From Dinghuibacter sp964544695 (GTDB taxonomy: Bacteria; Bacteroidota; Bacteroidia; Chitinophagales; Chitinophagaceae), in contig CAZJDB010000104.1 of the NCBI GenBank assembly GCA_964544695.1, positions 32,405 to 96,404 on the forward strand: a stretch of DNA of 64,000 nt. The letters run 5' to 3'. Below the pieces are notes generated by a model. It saw only the letters and a program-made list of their open reading frames with translations. It did no database searches and was not told where the DNA came from. Each line of letters begins with the position of its first letter. Position 1 is the stretch's first letter. Below are positions 41,682 through 50,537 of this stretch, piece by piece. The position numbers were made by a program, and so were the translations under genes.

Positions 41682-42088
41682 GCAGGGGCCTCGTTGAGGT
41701 GATTCCAGTTGGGCATGACGAATGCGGCCAGGCCCGCGGCCACGCAATGCATGGGAATGGTCAGGATGATGAAATCACGGGTGGAAGGGGAACCGTCGGG
41801 AAGGACGGGCGACAACGGGCCGGCGAGCAGGGAACAAATCAGCAACGCCATGCACCCGATGATGAAAACGATGCGGTGATAACGCGTGACGGTGTAGATC
41901 AGGTAGTACACCACCCCACCCAGCAGGATGGGAAGCATGGTGGCGATCAACACGAAATACCATTTCACACTGGGGTAGTCGATGAGGAAGATGACCCTGG
42001 CGGCCATGAACCATAGCAGGTTGATGATCGATGCAATGATCCCTGTCCGGAACGCCGCTTTCATGCTGTTATAGAATTCCTTGGACAT
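41678..42088 (-). CDS. Small four-helix membrane protein
   Basis: A 136-residue protein with four hydrophobic helices (about 15-35, 45-70, 75-95, 110-130), as in DUF6069-like proteins, although that name is uncertain. The start is the ATG at 42088 (MSKEFYNSMKAAF). The stop overlaps the ABC exporter start by 4 bases, so it is translated together with it. It may assist the exporter, but no function is known. Confidence 0.75.
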   Translation of the reverse strand: MSKEFYNSMKAAFRTGIIASIINLLWFMAARVIFLIDYPSVKWYFVLIATMLPILLGGVVYYLIYTVTRYHRIVFIIGCMALLICSLLAGPLSPVLPDGSPSTRDFIILTIPMHCVAAGLAAFVMPNWNHLNEAPA

Positions 42089-42106
42089 AGCGGCATAAAG
42101 GTAAAA

Positions 42107-42133
42107 AAAAAGGGGCACACTCGGCCCCTTTTT
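42107..42133 (-). terminator. Intrinsic terminator of the yceI-like gene
   Basis: AAAAAGGGGC and GCCCCTTTTT form a 10-base stem with a 7-base loop. Read in the minus direction it is followed by a run of T residues (to 42103). Confidence 0.85.
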
Positions 42134-42155
42134 CATATCGGCATCCGCACGAGTC

Positions 42156-42686
42156 TTAGCCTTTCGTGAACTGCAAGTCTGCGTTGATGCGCACTTCATC
42201 ACTCACTACCACGCTACCGGCTTCGGTCACGCCATTCCAGACGAGGCCGAATTCCTTGCGGTTGATCTTTCCGCTCACCGTAAACCCGGCCTTGGTGTTT
42301 CCGTAGAAATCCTGGGCCACCCCACCATACTCTACCTTCAGCGTCACGGGTTTGGTAATGTCCCGGATCGTCAGGTTCCCGGTCAGCTCGTAATCTTCCC
42401 CGGAAATCCGTTTGAAAGAAGTGCTTTTGAATGTGATGTGCGGGAATTTCTCGGCGCTGAAGAAGTCGTCGCCCTTGAGGTGGGTATCCCTTTGGTCGCT
42501 GGCAGTGTCGATAGAATCCACCTTGATGTCGAACTTCACCTTGCCTTGCGTGAAGTCTTCCCCTTCGGTTTCGATGGTTCCCTCAAAATGCTGGAAGGAC
42601 CCCGTCACGTTAGTGATCATCAGGTGGCGAACCTTGAACTGCACCAGGCTGTGCATCGGGTCTACCGTCCATTTAGTGATAGCCAT
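42156..42686 (-). CDS. YceI-family lipid-binding protein
   Basis: A 176-residue beta-barrel lipocalin-like protein: MAITKWTVDPMHSLVQFKVRH split as WTVDPMHSLVQFKVRH, FDIKVDSIDT, RDTHLKGDDFF and the C-terminal GLVWNGVTEAG. YceI proteins bind polyisoprenoid-like lipids. There is no signal peptide, so it is probably cytoplasmic in this form. It lies 22 bases downstream of the pirin gene and has its own terminator. Confidence 0.93.
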   Translation of the reverse strand: MAITKWTVDPMHSLVQFKVRHLMITNVTGSFQHFEGTIETEGEDFTQGKVKFDIKVDSIDTASDQRDTHLKGDDFFSAEKFPHITFKSTSFKRISGEDYELTGNLTIRDITKPVTLKVEYGGVAQDFYGNTKAGFTVSGKINRKEFGLVWNGVTEAGSVVVSDEVRINADLQFTKG

Positions 42687-42708
42687 AAGTGTATTTTTGG
42701 TTTGTTGG

Positions 42709-43413
42709 TTAAGACATTGGTACGTCCATGATCAAAAATCGGGCATCCGCATCGGCGGTGATGTTGACGCTGTCAAAATCGGTCAGACCCAGGCCGTCGC
42801 GGTTGCCGACCTTTTGGCCGTCCACCGTCAGCGCGCCGGAGATCACGAAAATATAACTTCCGTTTCCCTTTTTGCGTTCGGTGTAGGTAAGGGATTTCCC
42901 CTTGTCGAGTTGCCCCAGCGAAAACCATGCGTCTTGGTGAATCCACAAGGCCCCCTCGGATTCATCGGGCGCTACAACGAGTTCCAAACCGTTTGATACG
43001 CCGTCGAAGTGCTTTTGGTCGTAGCGGGGTTTGACCTGGCGCTGGTTGGGGAATACCCAAATCTGCAGGAGGTTCACCATTTCCTTGTCGGAAGGGTTGA
43101 ACTCGCTGTGCTCTACGCCGGTGCCCGCGCTCATCACCTGCACGTCACCGGGGCGGATGACGCCTTCACTACCCATGTTGTCCTTGTGCTTCAAGGAACC
43201 TTCCAGGGCAATAGTAATGATTTCCATGTTGTCGTGGGGGTGCATCCCGAAACCCATGCCGGGCGCTACCCTGTCATCGTTCAATACCCTCAGCGCCCCA
43301 AAATGCACTCGGCTGGGGTCGTAATACCCGGCGAAACTGAAGGTGTGGTGGGCATCCAGCCAACCATGGTTGGCGTGCCCCCTGCTATCTGCTGTATGTA
43401 ATATCGTATTCAT
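42709..43413 (-). CDS. Pirin-family bicupin protein
   Basis: A 234-residue pirin: HANHGWLDAHHTFSFAGYYD, the metal-binding GMGFGMHPHDNMEIITIALEG and SAGTGVEHSEFN. Bacterial homologues such as YhhW oxidise quercetin, and others act as redox regulators. The promoter box sits directly before the ATG, so the mRNA may be nearly leaderless. YceI follows on the same strand. Confidence 0.94.
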   Translation of the reverse strand: MNTILHTADSRGHANHGWLDAHHTFSFAGYYDPSRVHFGALRVLNDDRVAPGMGFGMHPHDNMEIITIALEGSLKHKDNMGSEGVIRPGDVQVMSAGTGVEHSEFNPSDKEMVNLLQIWVFPNQRQVKPRYDQKHFDGVSNGLELVVAPDESEGALWIHQDAWFSLGQLDKGKSLTYTERKKGNGSYIFVISGALTVDGQKVGNRDGLGLTDFDSVNITADADARFLIMDVPMS

Positions 43414-43417
43414 ATCA

Positions 43418-43449
43418 CAAAATTACGCCGGTGGGACCCCCGGAGTCAA
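43418..43449 (-). promoter_or_regulatory. Promoter directly before the pirin start codon
   Basis: On the minus strand TTG (43449-43447), 21 bases, then TAATTTTG (43425-43418), four bases before the ATG at 43413. Both elements match the Bacteroidota consensus. Confidence 0.6.
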
Positions 43450-43458
43450 TGGATAGAT

Positions 43459-44301
43459 TTACGTTAGTAGGGTACTTTTCCTGCTTTTCTCCCTGAATTC
43501 CAATAGGGTTTGGCCCGTATACTTCTTGAAAAAGCGGCTGAAGTAGGGGGCGTCCTCGAACCCCAGGCGGTACGCGACCTCCTTGGCGGTGAGGGTGGTG
43601 CTGTGCAGGAGGCGCTTAGCTTCCAGGATGATATAGTTCCGGATTTGCTCCCCCGCAGTCTGACCCGAGGCCTGCTTGGTCACGGCGTTCAGGCAAACGG
43701 GGGTCATGTTCAGCATGCGCGCGTAATCGGATACGTTTTTCTTTTCCTTGTAATGTTGCTCGATGAGCTGGCGGAACTGGAGGAAAGGGCCCGCATCCGG
43801 GACGCCCGATTCTTCCTTGTCCATGATCCGGGAGACCTTGATGAGGAATACCTGCAGGAGGGCGAAGAAGGCGTTATCGAATTGCTCTGCTTTTTTATCA
43901 GCTTCGGCCCGCATCAGGTCCAGCAGGGCTTTCAGGGACTCCTCGTCTGCGGGGTCGGGAGTCAGGACGGTCGCGAAGTCGGGGTTGAAAAAGAGGCGGC
44001 CGGCGGATTCGTCCTTCAAACAGTAAAAAGTTTCGGTAAAGCCGATCTGCCAGGCGGTGCCCGGTTCTTGCGTCGCGGTGACGCCGGTGGGGGGCTCCTG
44101 CATTTGTTGCACTTGTCCAGGGGCCACGAAAACCAGGGCCGGGGCGGCGGCGGTATAGAGGATAGTATCTATGCTGATCCTGGCCTCCCCTTTGGTGATC
44201 CAATAAATGGTATAATAGGCATTGCGGAAAGGGCCCGTTTGAGGGACCAGGGGGCCGACGGCGAAGGCGCCGTTAAGTGTATGTTGAGGGATGTCTTTCA
44301 T
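43459..44301 (-). CDS. AraC-family transcriptional regulator
   Basis: A 280-residue regulator. The N-terminal cupin-like effector domain (about 1-160) is followed by two helix-turn-helix motifs in the C-terminal 100 residues: NVSDYARMLNMTPVCLNAVTK and KEVAYRLGFEDAPYFSRFFKK (each 21 residues; the core parts are YARMLNMTP and LGFEDAPYFSRFF). Its target may be the neighbouring pirin or cupin isomerase gene, but no site was identified. Confidence 0.9.
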   Translation of the reverse strand: MKDIPQHTLNGAFAVGPLVPQTGPFRNAYYTIYWITKGEARISIDTILYTAAAPALVFVAPGQVQQMQEPPTGVTATQEPGTAWQIGFTETFYCLKDESAGRLFFNPDFATVLTPDPADEESLKALLDLMRAEADKKAEQFDNAFFALLQVFLIKVSRIMDKEESGVPDAGPFLQFRQLIEQHYKEKKNVSDYARMLNMTPVCLNAVTKQASGQTAGEQIRNYIILEAKRLLHSTTLTAKEVAYRLGFEDAPYFSRFFKKYTGQTLLEFREKSRKSTLLT

Positions 44302-44319
44302 CGGCCCCTGAAGATACGA

Positions 44320-44820
44320 TTATCGTCCGAAATCATCTTGCAAGCGCACGATGTCCTCTTCGTTGGAAGGGTTGGCTGCGTCGGTGTGTTGCCAGATTTC
44401 CGCGATGACGCCGTAGGTTCCCAAGCCGACGAGGCGGTGGCGTTCACCCTGCCCCAGATGGATGATGTCCCCGGGCTCGTATTCGGCCAGGGCCCCTTCC
44501 TCATCGGTCAGGCTGGTCACTACGCCGCATTCTCCGGCTACCACCCTCCAGATTTCGGCCCGGCGGAAGTGGTACTGCCAGGAAAGGCGCTTTCCCGGGG
44601 CGACCACCAGGATTTTAGGGCTGAGTTTGCCAACCGTGGTGAATTTTTCCAACGGGAAGAATTCCTTGATAAAAGCGGAAGTTTGGGATTCGTCTATGAC
44701 AAAGAATCCTCCCCAGGGTCGGGAAAAGTCCCGATCGATCATCCTAAAGTGTTCTTTATTCAGCATGGTTGCTACCTGGTCGAATACGTCTTCTTTGGAA
44801 CTGGAGGCGGTAAAGTGCAT
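44320..44820 (-). CDS. Cupin-type mannose-6-phosphate isomerase-like protein
   Basis: A 166-residue single-cupin protein: RPWGGFFVIDES, KILVVAPGKRLSWQYHFRRAE in part (VVAPGKRLSWQYHFRR), EIWRVVAGECGVV and EYEPGDIIHLGQGERH. These fit the C-terminal cupin of type II mannose-6-phosphate isomerases. I start at 44820 (MHFTASSSKE). It is divergently oriented from the MFS pump and lies upstream of the AraC regulator. Confidence 0.8.
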   Translation of the reverse strand: MHFTASSSKEDVFDQVATMLNKEHFRMIDRDFSRPWGGFFVIDESQTSAFIKEFFPLEKFTTVGKLSPKILVVAPGKRLSWQYHFRRAEIWRVVAGECGVVTSLTDEEGALAEYEPGDIIHLGQGERHRLVGLGTYGVIAEIWQHTDAANPSNEEDIVRLQDDFGR

Positions 44821-44906
44821 GTGGGATTCTTTTGGCGGCAATAATACAGTAAAAAACCCGATACCCCCCGTTCCGGGTGGGTTAAAAATGGTATCTTTTT
44901 CCCCTT

Positions 44907-46340
44907 ATGCAGCATCGTTCCTGGATATTGGCTACCCTAATGCTCGGCACCTTCATGGCTTCCCTCGACAGCAGCATCGTCAACGTCTCCCTGCCCACCA
45001 TGAGCCGGGAATTCCATGCGCGTATAGATGATATACAATGGGTCGTTACCGCCTACATGCTTGGGTTTTGTGTGTTCATGCCCCTGACCAATTGGTTGAA
45101 GGACCGGATCGGGTTTTTCAGGCTTTACCTGATGGCCCTGATCATCTTTACGACGGGATCCCTGTGCTGCGGGTTTTCGCATAGCCTGGATATGCTCGTG
45201 GCTTCCCGGGTGCTGCAGTCTTTTGGAGGAGGGGCGATCAATCCTACGGTGTTGTCCATATTATCCACGGTTTTTCCCAAGGAGGAAAGGGGAAAGGCTA
45301 TCGGGTGGTGGGGTATCGGGGCGCTTCTGGGGCCGGCCCTTGGCCCCACCGTAGGGGGGGCCCTGACTCAGGAATTCGGGTGGCCGAGTATATTTTTCGT
45401 GAATGTGCCCGTTTGCGCAATTACCATTGCCCTTTCTTTCGTATTCCTGCGCTTCCTATCCAAAGCACCCAAGGTCCGCAGCGCTTTCGACCTGGGCGGC
45501 TTCGTTTCGCTGACCGTTTTCATCGTGGGGATCCAGTATGCGATCGCCCGAACCGAGCGGTCGGGGGCCGGCTCATGGGAGGTGATCGGTTGCGAAGTGG
45601 CGGCCCTGATCGCCCTCATCCTGTTTATCAGGAAAGAACGAAAAGCAGCAGATCCCATATTCAACCTGCAATTGTTCAAGAATAAGGACTTCGTGCGGAC
45701 CCAGTTCCTCACGTGTATTCGCTCGGCTGCGCTATTTGGGGGCGTCTTCCTCCTACCCTTTCTCTATCAAATTTCATTGGGATATTCCGAATTGCAATCG
45801 GGGCTGCTGCTCTTGCCCCAGTCCGTCATGACGGCCATCATGACGCCCATCGCGGGGCGCATGGCGGATAAGTTTGGTTCGCGGAACGTATTGCTGGTCG
45901 CCATCACCCTGATCGCGGCTACGACCTACATCTTTGCGTTTTTTGTGCATGGAACGCCCATATGGATCATCATCCCCGTGGTGATGGCTAGGGGCGTGGG
46001 GATGGGGATGCTGATGACGCCCCTGACGACGGCCATGGTGAATTCGGTGGAGACTTCACAGGTAACGATGGCGTCCTCGATCAATAGCCTGACGATGCAA
46101 CTCAGTGCTTCGCTGGGGATCGCTTTGCTGGCGGTGATCCATCAGGACATCCAGCAAAAATCGCTGAGCCGGGGGGCGCAGTTGTCGGAGCATTTGGCGT
46201 TGAGGGGAGGGTTTCTCGTGTCGGCGTCGATCGTTGTGCTGGCGTTTATTCCTGCTTGGGGACTACCGAAGAAACAGGCCACACCGCCGGACGGGCACCT
46301 GAAGGCGCACCTCAGCGGCAGCACTCTTTCTTCCGGATGA
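44907..46340 (+). CDS. DHA2-family (EmrB/QacA) MFS efflux transporter
   Basis: A 477-residue protein with about 14 membrane helices. Motif C GALLGPALGPTVGG and the N-terminal TFMASLDSSIVNVSLPTM identify the EmrB/QacA branch of drug:H+ antiporters at the inner membrane. Substrate unknown; no membrane-fusion partner gene adjoins. A short gap separates it from the two-component system. Confidence 0.92.
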   Translation: MQHRSWILATLMLGTFMASLDSSIVNVSLPTMSREFHARIDDIQWVVTAYMLGFCVFMPLTNWLKDRIGFFRLYLMALIIFTTGSLCCGFSHSLDMLVASRVLQSFGGGAINPTVLSILSTVFPKEERGKAIGWWGIGALLGPALGPTVGGALTQEFGWPSIFFVNVPVCAITIALSFVFLRFLSKAPKVRSAFDLGGFVSLTVFIVGIQYAIARTERSGAGSWEVIGCEVAALIALILFIRKERKAADPIFNLQLFKNKDFVRTQFLTCIRSAALFGGVFLLPFLYQISLGYSELQSGLLLLPQSVMTAIMTPIAGRMADKFGSRNVLLVAITLIAATTYIFAFFVHGTPIWIIIPVVMARGVGMGMLMTPLTTAMVNSVETSQVTMASSINSLTMQLSASLGIALLAVIHQDIQQKSLSRGAQLSEHLALRGGFLVSASIVVLAFIPAWGLPKKQATPPDGHLKAHLSGSTLSSG

Positions 46341-46357
46341 AAATGGCCTTAAATATC

Positions 46358-46389
46358 TTGACAAGAAACTTCACGGCGTAAATTTACGC
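46358..46389 (+). promoter_or_regulatory. Promoter and palindrome before the response regulator
   Basis: TTG (46358-46360), 18 bases, then TAAATTTA (46379-46386), a near match to TAnnTTTG. The perfect 14-base palindrome GCGTAAATTTACGC (46376-46389) covers the -7 box, which fits autoregulation. The ATG is at 46393. Confidence 0.55.
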
Positions 46390-46392
46390 AAA

Positions 46393-47070
46393 ATGCACAT
46401 CCTTTTCATAGAAGACGATTTGCGCGTCGCGGGCCTCATCAAGCGGGGCCTGGAGGAAGAGGGTTTCGAGGTGACCCTGACCCCCGACGGGCTCACGGGT
46501 AAAAGCCTGGCGTTGGGTGGGTCCTGGGACCTGGTGATCACCGACATCATCCTTCCGGGTCTCGGGGGTCTGGAATTGTGCAAGGAGCTGAGGGCCTCCA
46601 AGCCCTTTCTTCCCATCATCATGCTCACGGCGCTGGGGACCACGGACGACAAGGTGGAAGGGTTCGACGCGGGGGCGGATGATTACCTCGTGAAGCCCTT
46701 CGATTTCCGGGAACTGCTGGCGCGGGTCAGGGCGCTCTTAAAACGAACGCGGGACATATCCGCGGCGACGGTACTGAGTATGGGTGGGCTCGTGATGAAC
46801 GTGCATACCAAGTCGGTAAGCAGGGACGGCAAGGAAATCGTCCTGACGCCCAAGGAATTCAAGCTCCTTGAATATATGATGAAGAATCCGGACCGCGTGC
46901 TGTCGCGCAATGAGATCGCCGAGCACGTCTGGGATACGCATTTCGATACTGGCACGAATTTCATCGATGTCTATATCAATTACCTCCGGAAAAAGGTGGA
47001 CAAGGACTTCCCGGAACGAAAACTGATCCATACCAAGAGCGGGATGGGGTTTATCTTTAAGGAACCATGA
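46393..47070 (+). CDS. OmpR-family response regulator
   Basis: A 225-residue two-component regulator. The receiver domain has acidic EDD near residue 8, phospho-acceptor Asp51 in DLVITDIILPG, Thr in MLTALGT and Lys in YLVKPF. The C-terminal winged helix has LTPKEFKLLEYMMKNPDRV and FIDVYINYLRKKVD. The kinase gene overlaps its stop by 4 bases. A palindrome covers its promoter. Confidence 0.95.
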   Translation: MHILFIEDDLRVAGLIKRGLEEEGFEVTLTPDGLTGKSLALGGSWDLVITDIILPGLGGLELCKELRASKPFLPIIMLTALGTTDDKVEGFDAGADDYLVKPFDFRELLARVRALLKRTRDISAATVLSMGGLVMNVHTKSVSRDGKEIVLTPKEFKLLEYMMKNPDRVLSRNEIAEHVWDTHFDTGTNFIDVYINYLRKKVDKDFPERKLIHTKSGMGFIFKEP

Positions 47071-47861
47071 TACTGCTGCTATCGGTCTTAGGTGTGGGCG
47101 TCGTGTACCTTCTGATGCGCCGCCGGGAAAAGCGTTTGGAGGCACGCATGCGGGAAACCACCGAAAGAATGGAGCACGCGCTGGAGGCGCAAAAGGAGTT
47201 CGTGAGCAACATCGCCCACGAGCTGCGTACGCCCCTGTCGGGAATGGTGGGAGAACTGGAGCTTGCTTTGCTCAAGCCGAGGAGTACGGAAGAGTATCAG
47301 CAGCTTATCCGGCTGGCTTTCCTGGATGCCCGGCGCCTGGTACGACTATCCAACGGCTTGTTGGATTTGGCAAAGGCCAACTACGACCAGTCTGGAATCC
47401 ATATGAAAGAGCTGAGGCTGGACGAGGTGCTCATGGACGCGCGCGACCTCGTGATGAAGTCGGGGATGGATTATCGGGTCAATATCCTTTTCGAACAGGA
47501 GATCGAAGAAGGGGAGTTCATTTCGGTGTGGGGAAACGAATACTTACTCAGGGTGGCCTTCCTGAACCTGATGGAAAACAGTTGCAAGTTCTCGGCCGAT
47601 CACCTCAGTACGGTTGCCATCACGTATTTCGACAAGCAGGCGATCCTGCGCTTCGCGGATCATGGGATCGGCATACCCGGTGAGGACCAGCCCCACATCT
47701 TCACCCCTTTTTTCCGAGGCAGCAACAAGGGGTATGCGGAAGGGAATGGGATCGGGTTGTCACTGACGCACAAGATTATTGAACTGCATAAGGGAACGAT
47801 TCAAGTCAGCTCCAACCCCGGGGAAGGGACGGTATTTACGCTGGAACTGCCCCATGTGTAA
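47067..47861 (+). CDS. Sensor histidine kinase without a sensor domain
   Basis: A 264-residue kinase: a single N-terminal membrane helix, then a coiled linker, HisKA with phospho-acceptor His in FVSNIAHELRTPLSG, and HATPase_c with N-box NLMENSCKF, DHGIGIP and NGIGLSL. No periplasmic sensing loop is present, so it is shorter than the usual two-helix kinases of this group (about 400 residues). It overlaps the regulator gene by 4 bases and is followed by an FtsX-type permease. Confidence 0.93.
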   Translation: MILLLSVLGVGVVYLLMRRREKRLEARMRETTERMEHALEAQKEFVSNIAHELRTPLSGMVGELELALLKPRSTEEYQQLIRLAFLDARRLVRLSNGLLDLAKANYDQSGIHMKELRLDEVLMDARDLVMKSGMDYRVNILFEQEIEEGEFISVWGNEYLLRVAFLNLMENSCKFSADHLSTVAITYFDKQAILRFADHGIGIPGEDQPHIFTPFFRGSNKGYAEGNGIGLSLTHKIIELHKGTIQVSSNPGEGTVFTLELPHV

Positions 47862-47926
47862 CGGAAAACGTTCGTTTTCGTACACCAGAGCTGATGCCCG
47901 GGCCGCGTCCGGCAAGGGTTTCAGGT

Positions 47927-47943
47927 CTGGCACAACCCTTGTG
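47927..47943 (+). promoter_or_regulatory. Weak sigma-54-like site before the FtsX-type permease
   Basis: CTGGCAC (47927-47933), five bases, then TTGT. It resembles the -24/-12 consensus, but lies so close to the ATG at 47955 that the transcript would be leaderless. May be chance. Confidence 0.25.
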
Positions 47944-47954
47944 CGGCAGGGGGT

Positions 47955-50324
47955 ATGCTGAAGAACTATCTCCTCGTCGCCCTCCGGAACCTACGCCGCA
48001 GCAAGGGTTTCTCCTTCATCAACATCCTCGGCCTGTCGATCGGCATGGCCAGCGCGCTCCTGATCCTGCTCTGGGTCCAGAACGAATGGAGCTACGACCG
48101 CTTCTTTCCCAAGGCCGACCGCATCTACGTGGCCTGGAACGAGGATACCTGGACTGACAAGGTCATGGACTGGCCCACCACGCCCAAGGTCATGCGCGGT
48201 GCGCTGAAAACGGACTATCCCGAGATCGAAAAAGCAACGCGCGCCAACTGGGACCAGAACTACCTGTTCTCCGTGGGGGACAAACGCCTTATGGTTAAAG
48301 GGACCGAAGTGGACCCCGATTTCCTGGATATCTTCAGCGTCCCCTTCGTGGAGGGGAATGCCAGGACCGCCCTGGACAACCCTACGTCCATCGTCATCAC
48401 GCAAAGTTTGGCGCATAAACTATTCGGGGCAGCGGATGCATTGGGGAAAACGGTCAAAATCCAAAACAACGATAATTTTATCGTGACGGGGGTCATCAAG
48501 GATCACCCCAACAATACGCAGTTCGATTACGAGTACCTGCTGCCCTGGTCCTACATGGTCAAGACGGGACAGGACGACAGTTCCTGGGGGAACAATTCCA
48601 CGCGAAATTATGTATTGCTGAAACCCAACACCAATATCAAGGCCTTCAACGCCAAGATCAGTAACATCACGATCAAGCACGAGGACCCGAAGGCGACAAC
48701 GCACGTCTTTTTCTATCCGTACACGCGCATGCACCTCTTCTCCAATTTCGAAGATGGAAAGCAAACGGGAGGCCGCATCGAGATGGTTCGGGCCTTTGCG
48801 CTGATCGCGGTGTTCATCCTGGTGATCGCGTGTATCAACTTCATGAACCTGTCTACGGCGCGCAGCGAGCGAAGGGCCAAGGAGGTCGGGATCCGCAAAA
48901 CGGTAGGCGCGCTCAGGAACGCGCTCGTCTTCCAGTTCCTGATGGAGTCGCTGATCCTGGCCGTGATCGCGGGGGCGATCGCCCTGATCGGGGTGTATTT
49001 CCTCCTGGGTCCCTTCAATGAACTCACGCACAAGAACCTGGCCCTGGACGTCTCCAATCCCTTGTTTTGGCTGTCCATCCTGGGCTTCATACTCTTCACG
49101 GGCATCCTGGCGGGCAGCTATCCCGCTTTCTTCCTGAGCCGCTTCCGTCCCGTCCAGGTCCTGAAGGGCACCTTCAAAAAGGCAAACGCCCTCGTGACAC
49201 CGCGCAAGATCCTGGTGGTCGTGCAGTTTACGTTCGCCATCCTACTGATTATTTCCACCCTCATCATCCTGCGCCAGGTGCGCTATGCCCAGGCCCGGGA
49301 AATCGGGTACAACCGGAACAACCTCGTTTACGTGATGCTCCAGGGGGACATGCAAAGGAATTACCGGTTGATCCGCCAGGATTTGATGTCACAGGGGACG
49401 GCCAGCTACGTGAGTATGGAAAGCTATCCCATCACGGAGTCCTGGAGCAATACGTGGGGCCTCGTCTGGCCCGGGAAGCTACCGGGAGACGACAAGCTCA
49501 TCGTCAATCTCCTCTCCACCGACGGGGGCATTGTAAAGACCACGGGCATGACGATCGTCCGGGGCAGGGACATGGATTTGGCAAATTATCCTTCGGATTC
49601 CACCTCGTGCATCCTGAACGAGTCCTGCGTAAAGGCAATGCACATGAAGAACCCCATTGGTCTGACGGTGGGATATCCGGGAAGCATCCAATACAAGATC
49701 GTAGGCGTGGTTAAGGACTTCATCCTGGAGTCTCCCTACGATCCCATCCGCCCCATGGTCTTCTCCGGACCCACCCAGGGCTGGTTCAATACCATCCACG
49801 TTCGGATGAACCCGGCGCGGTCCACCAGCGACAACGTGGCTAGCCTGGGGAAGATCCTGAAACGCTACAATCCCGAGTATCCGGTCGAGTATAAATTCGC
49901 CGATACAGAATACGAAAAGAAATTCGAGGATGAAAGGACAACCGCCAAGCTCGCCGAGTGGTTCGCAGGCCTGACTATTTTCATTTCGTGCCTGGGACTG
50001 TTCGCCCTCGCGGCCTATATGGCCGAGGCCAGGGTCAAGGAGATCGGCGTGCGCAAGGTGCTTGGAGCCTCGGTCACCAACCTGGCGACGTTGTTGTCGA
50101 GGGACTTCGTGGGGCTGGTCGTCATCTCCATCCTATTTGCTTCGCCCATCGCCGCGTACTTCATGTACAAATGGCTGGGGAATTATAAGTACCACATCCA
50201 TCTCGAGCCCTGGGTGTTCATCTTGTCGGGGATCACGGCTATTTTTATCGCGGTCCTCACGGTGAGTTTTCAGGCGATCAAGGCGGCGCTGGCGAGTCCG
50301 GTCAAAAGCCTTAGATCAGAGTAA
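47955..50324 (+). CDS. FtsX/MacB-type ABC transporter permease
   Basis: A 789-residue membrane protein with the same double MacB-FtsX arrangement: MLKNYLLVALRNLRRSKGFS at the start, FtsX domain 1 with INFMNLSTARSERRAKEVGIR (core NFMNLSTARSERR), and domain 2 with RVKEIGVRKVLGASV near residue 690. Substrate unknown. It follows the two-component pair on the same strand, which could control it. Confidence 0.9.
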   Translation: MLKNYLLVALRNLRRSKGFSFINILGLSIGMASALLILLWVQNEWSYDRFFPKADRIYVAWNEDTWTDKVMDWPTTPKVMRGALKTDYPEIEKATRANWDQNYLFSVGDKRLMVKGTEVDPDFLDIFSVPFVEGNARTALDNPTSIVITQSLAHKLFGAADALGKTVKIQNNDNFIVTGVIKDHPNNTQFDYEYLLPWSYMVKTGQDDSSWGNNSTRNYVLLKPNTNIKAFNAKISNITIKHEDPKATTHVFFYPYTRMHLFSNFEDGKQTGGRIEMVRAFALIAVFILVIACINFMNLSTARSERRAKEVGIRKTVGALRNALVFQFLMESLILAVIAGAIALIGVYFLLGPFNELTHKNLALDVSNPLFWLSILGFILFTGILAGSYPAFFLSRFRPVQVLKGTFKKANALVTPRKILVVVQFTFAILLIISTLIILRQVRYAQAREIGYNRNNLVYVMLQGDMQRNYRLIRQDLMSQGTASYVSMESYPITESWSNTWGLVWPGKLPGDDKLIVNLLSTDGGIVKTTGMTIVRGRDMDLANYPSDSTSCILNESCVKAMHMKNPIGLTVGYPGSIQYKIVGVVKDFILESPYDPIRPMVFSGPTQGWFNTIHVRMNPARSTSDNVASLGKILKRYNPEYPVEYKFADTEYEKKFEDERTTAKLAEWFAGLTIFISCLGLFALAAYMAEARVKEIGVRKVLGASVTNLATLLSRDFVGLVVISILFASPIAAYFMYKWLGNYKYHIHLEPWVFILSGITAIFIAVLTVSFQAIKAALASPVKSLRSE

Positions 50325-50376
50325 ATTCTAATTTTTTTCTAAGAGTTTCCTAACGTTCCGGTAACGTGGGGAGGCT

Positions 50377-50384
50377 TACCTTTG
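50377..50384 (+). promoter_or_regulatory. -7 box upstream of the MgtA-like gene
   Basis: TACCTTTG matches TAnnTTTG exactly. It would give a leader of about 145 bases to the ATG at 50538, which contains REP copy B. A -33 TTG is not evident. Confidence 0.45.
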
Positions 50385-50400
50385 CCCCGTAATATTCCAG

Positions 50401-50443
50401 GACGCGCCTTCGGCGCGTCGCCCGAATGGCAATAATTAGCGAA
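50401..50443 (+). repeat. REP-like intergenic repeat, copy B
   Basis: GACGCGCC-TTC-GGCGCGTC, then GCCCGAATGGC and AATAATTAGCG. It matches copy A (19749-19790, reversed) with about five changes in 40 bases. Confidence 0.7.
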
Positions 50444-50537
50444 ATATGGACCCTTATCATAGTAGACTTTATCGTTAATCTCCCGTCCATCCGGATCGCC
50501 CCTGGGGTGCCCACATGTACGGGACAAACCAGGAGTT

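Noticed and set aside
39864..41702. A 612-residue plus-strand open frame opposite the ABC exporter
   Set aside because: The true gene on the minus strand has all ABC motifs; the antisense frame has none and is rich in His, Gly and Val as usual for shadows.
47864..47879. GAAAAC/GTTTTC hairpin considered as a terminator after the histidine kinase
   Set aside because: Only a 6-base AT-rich stem with no T-run.
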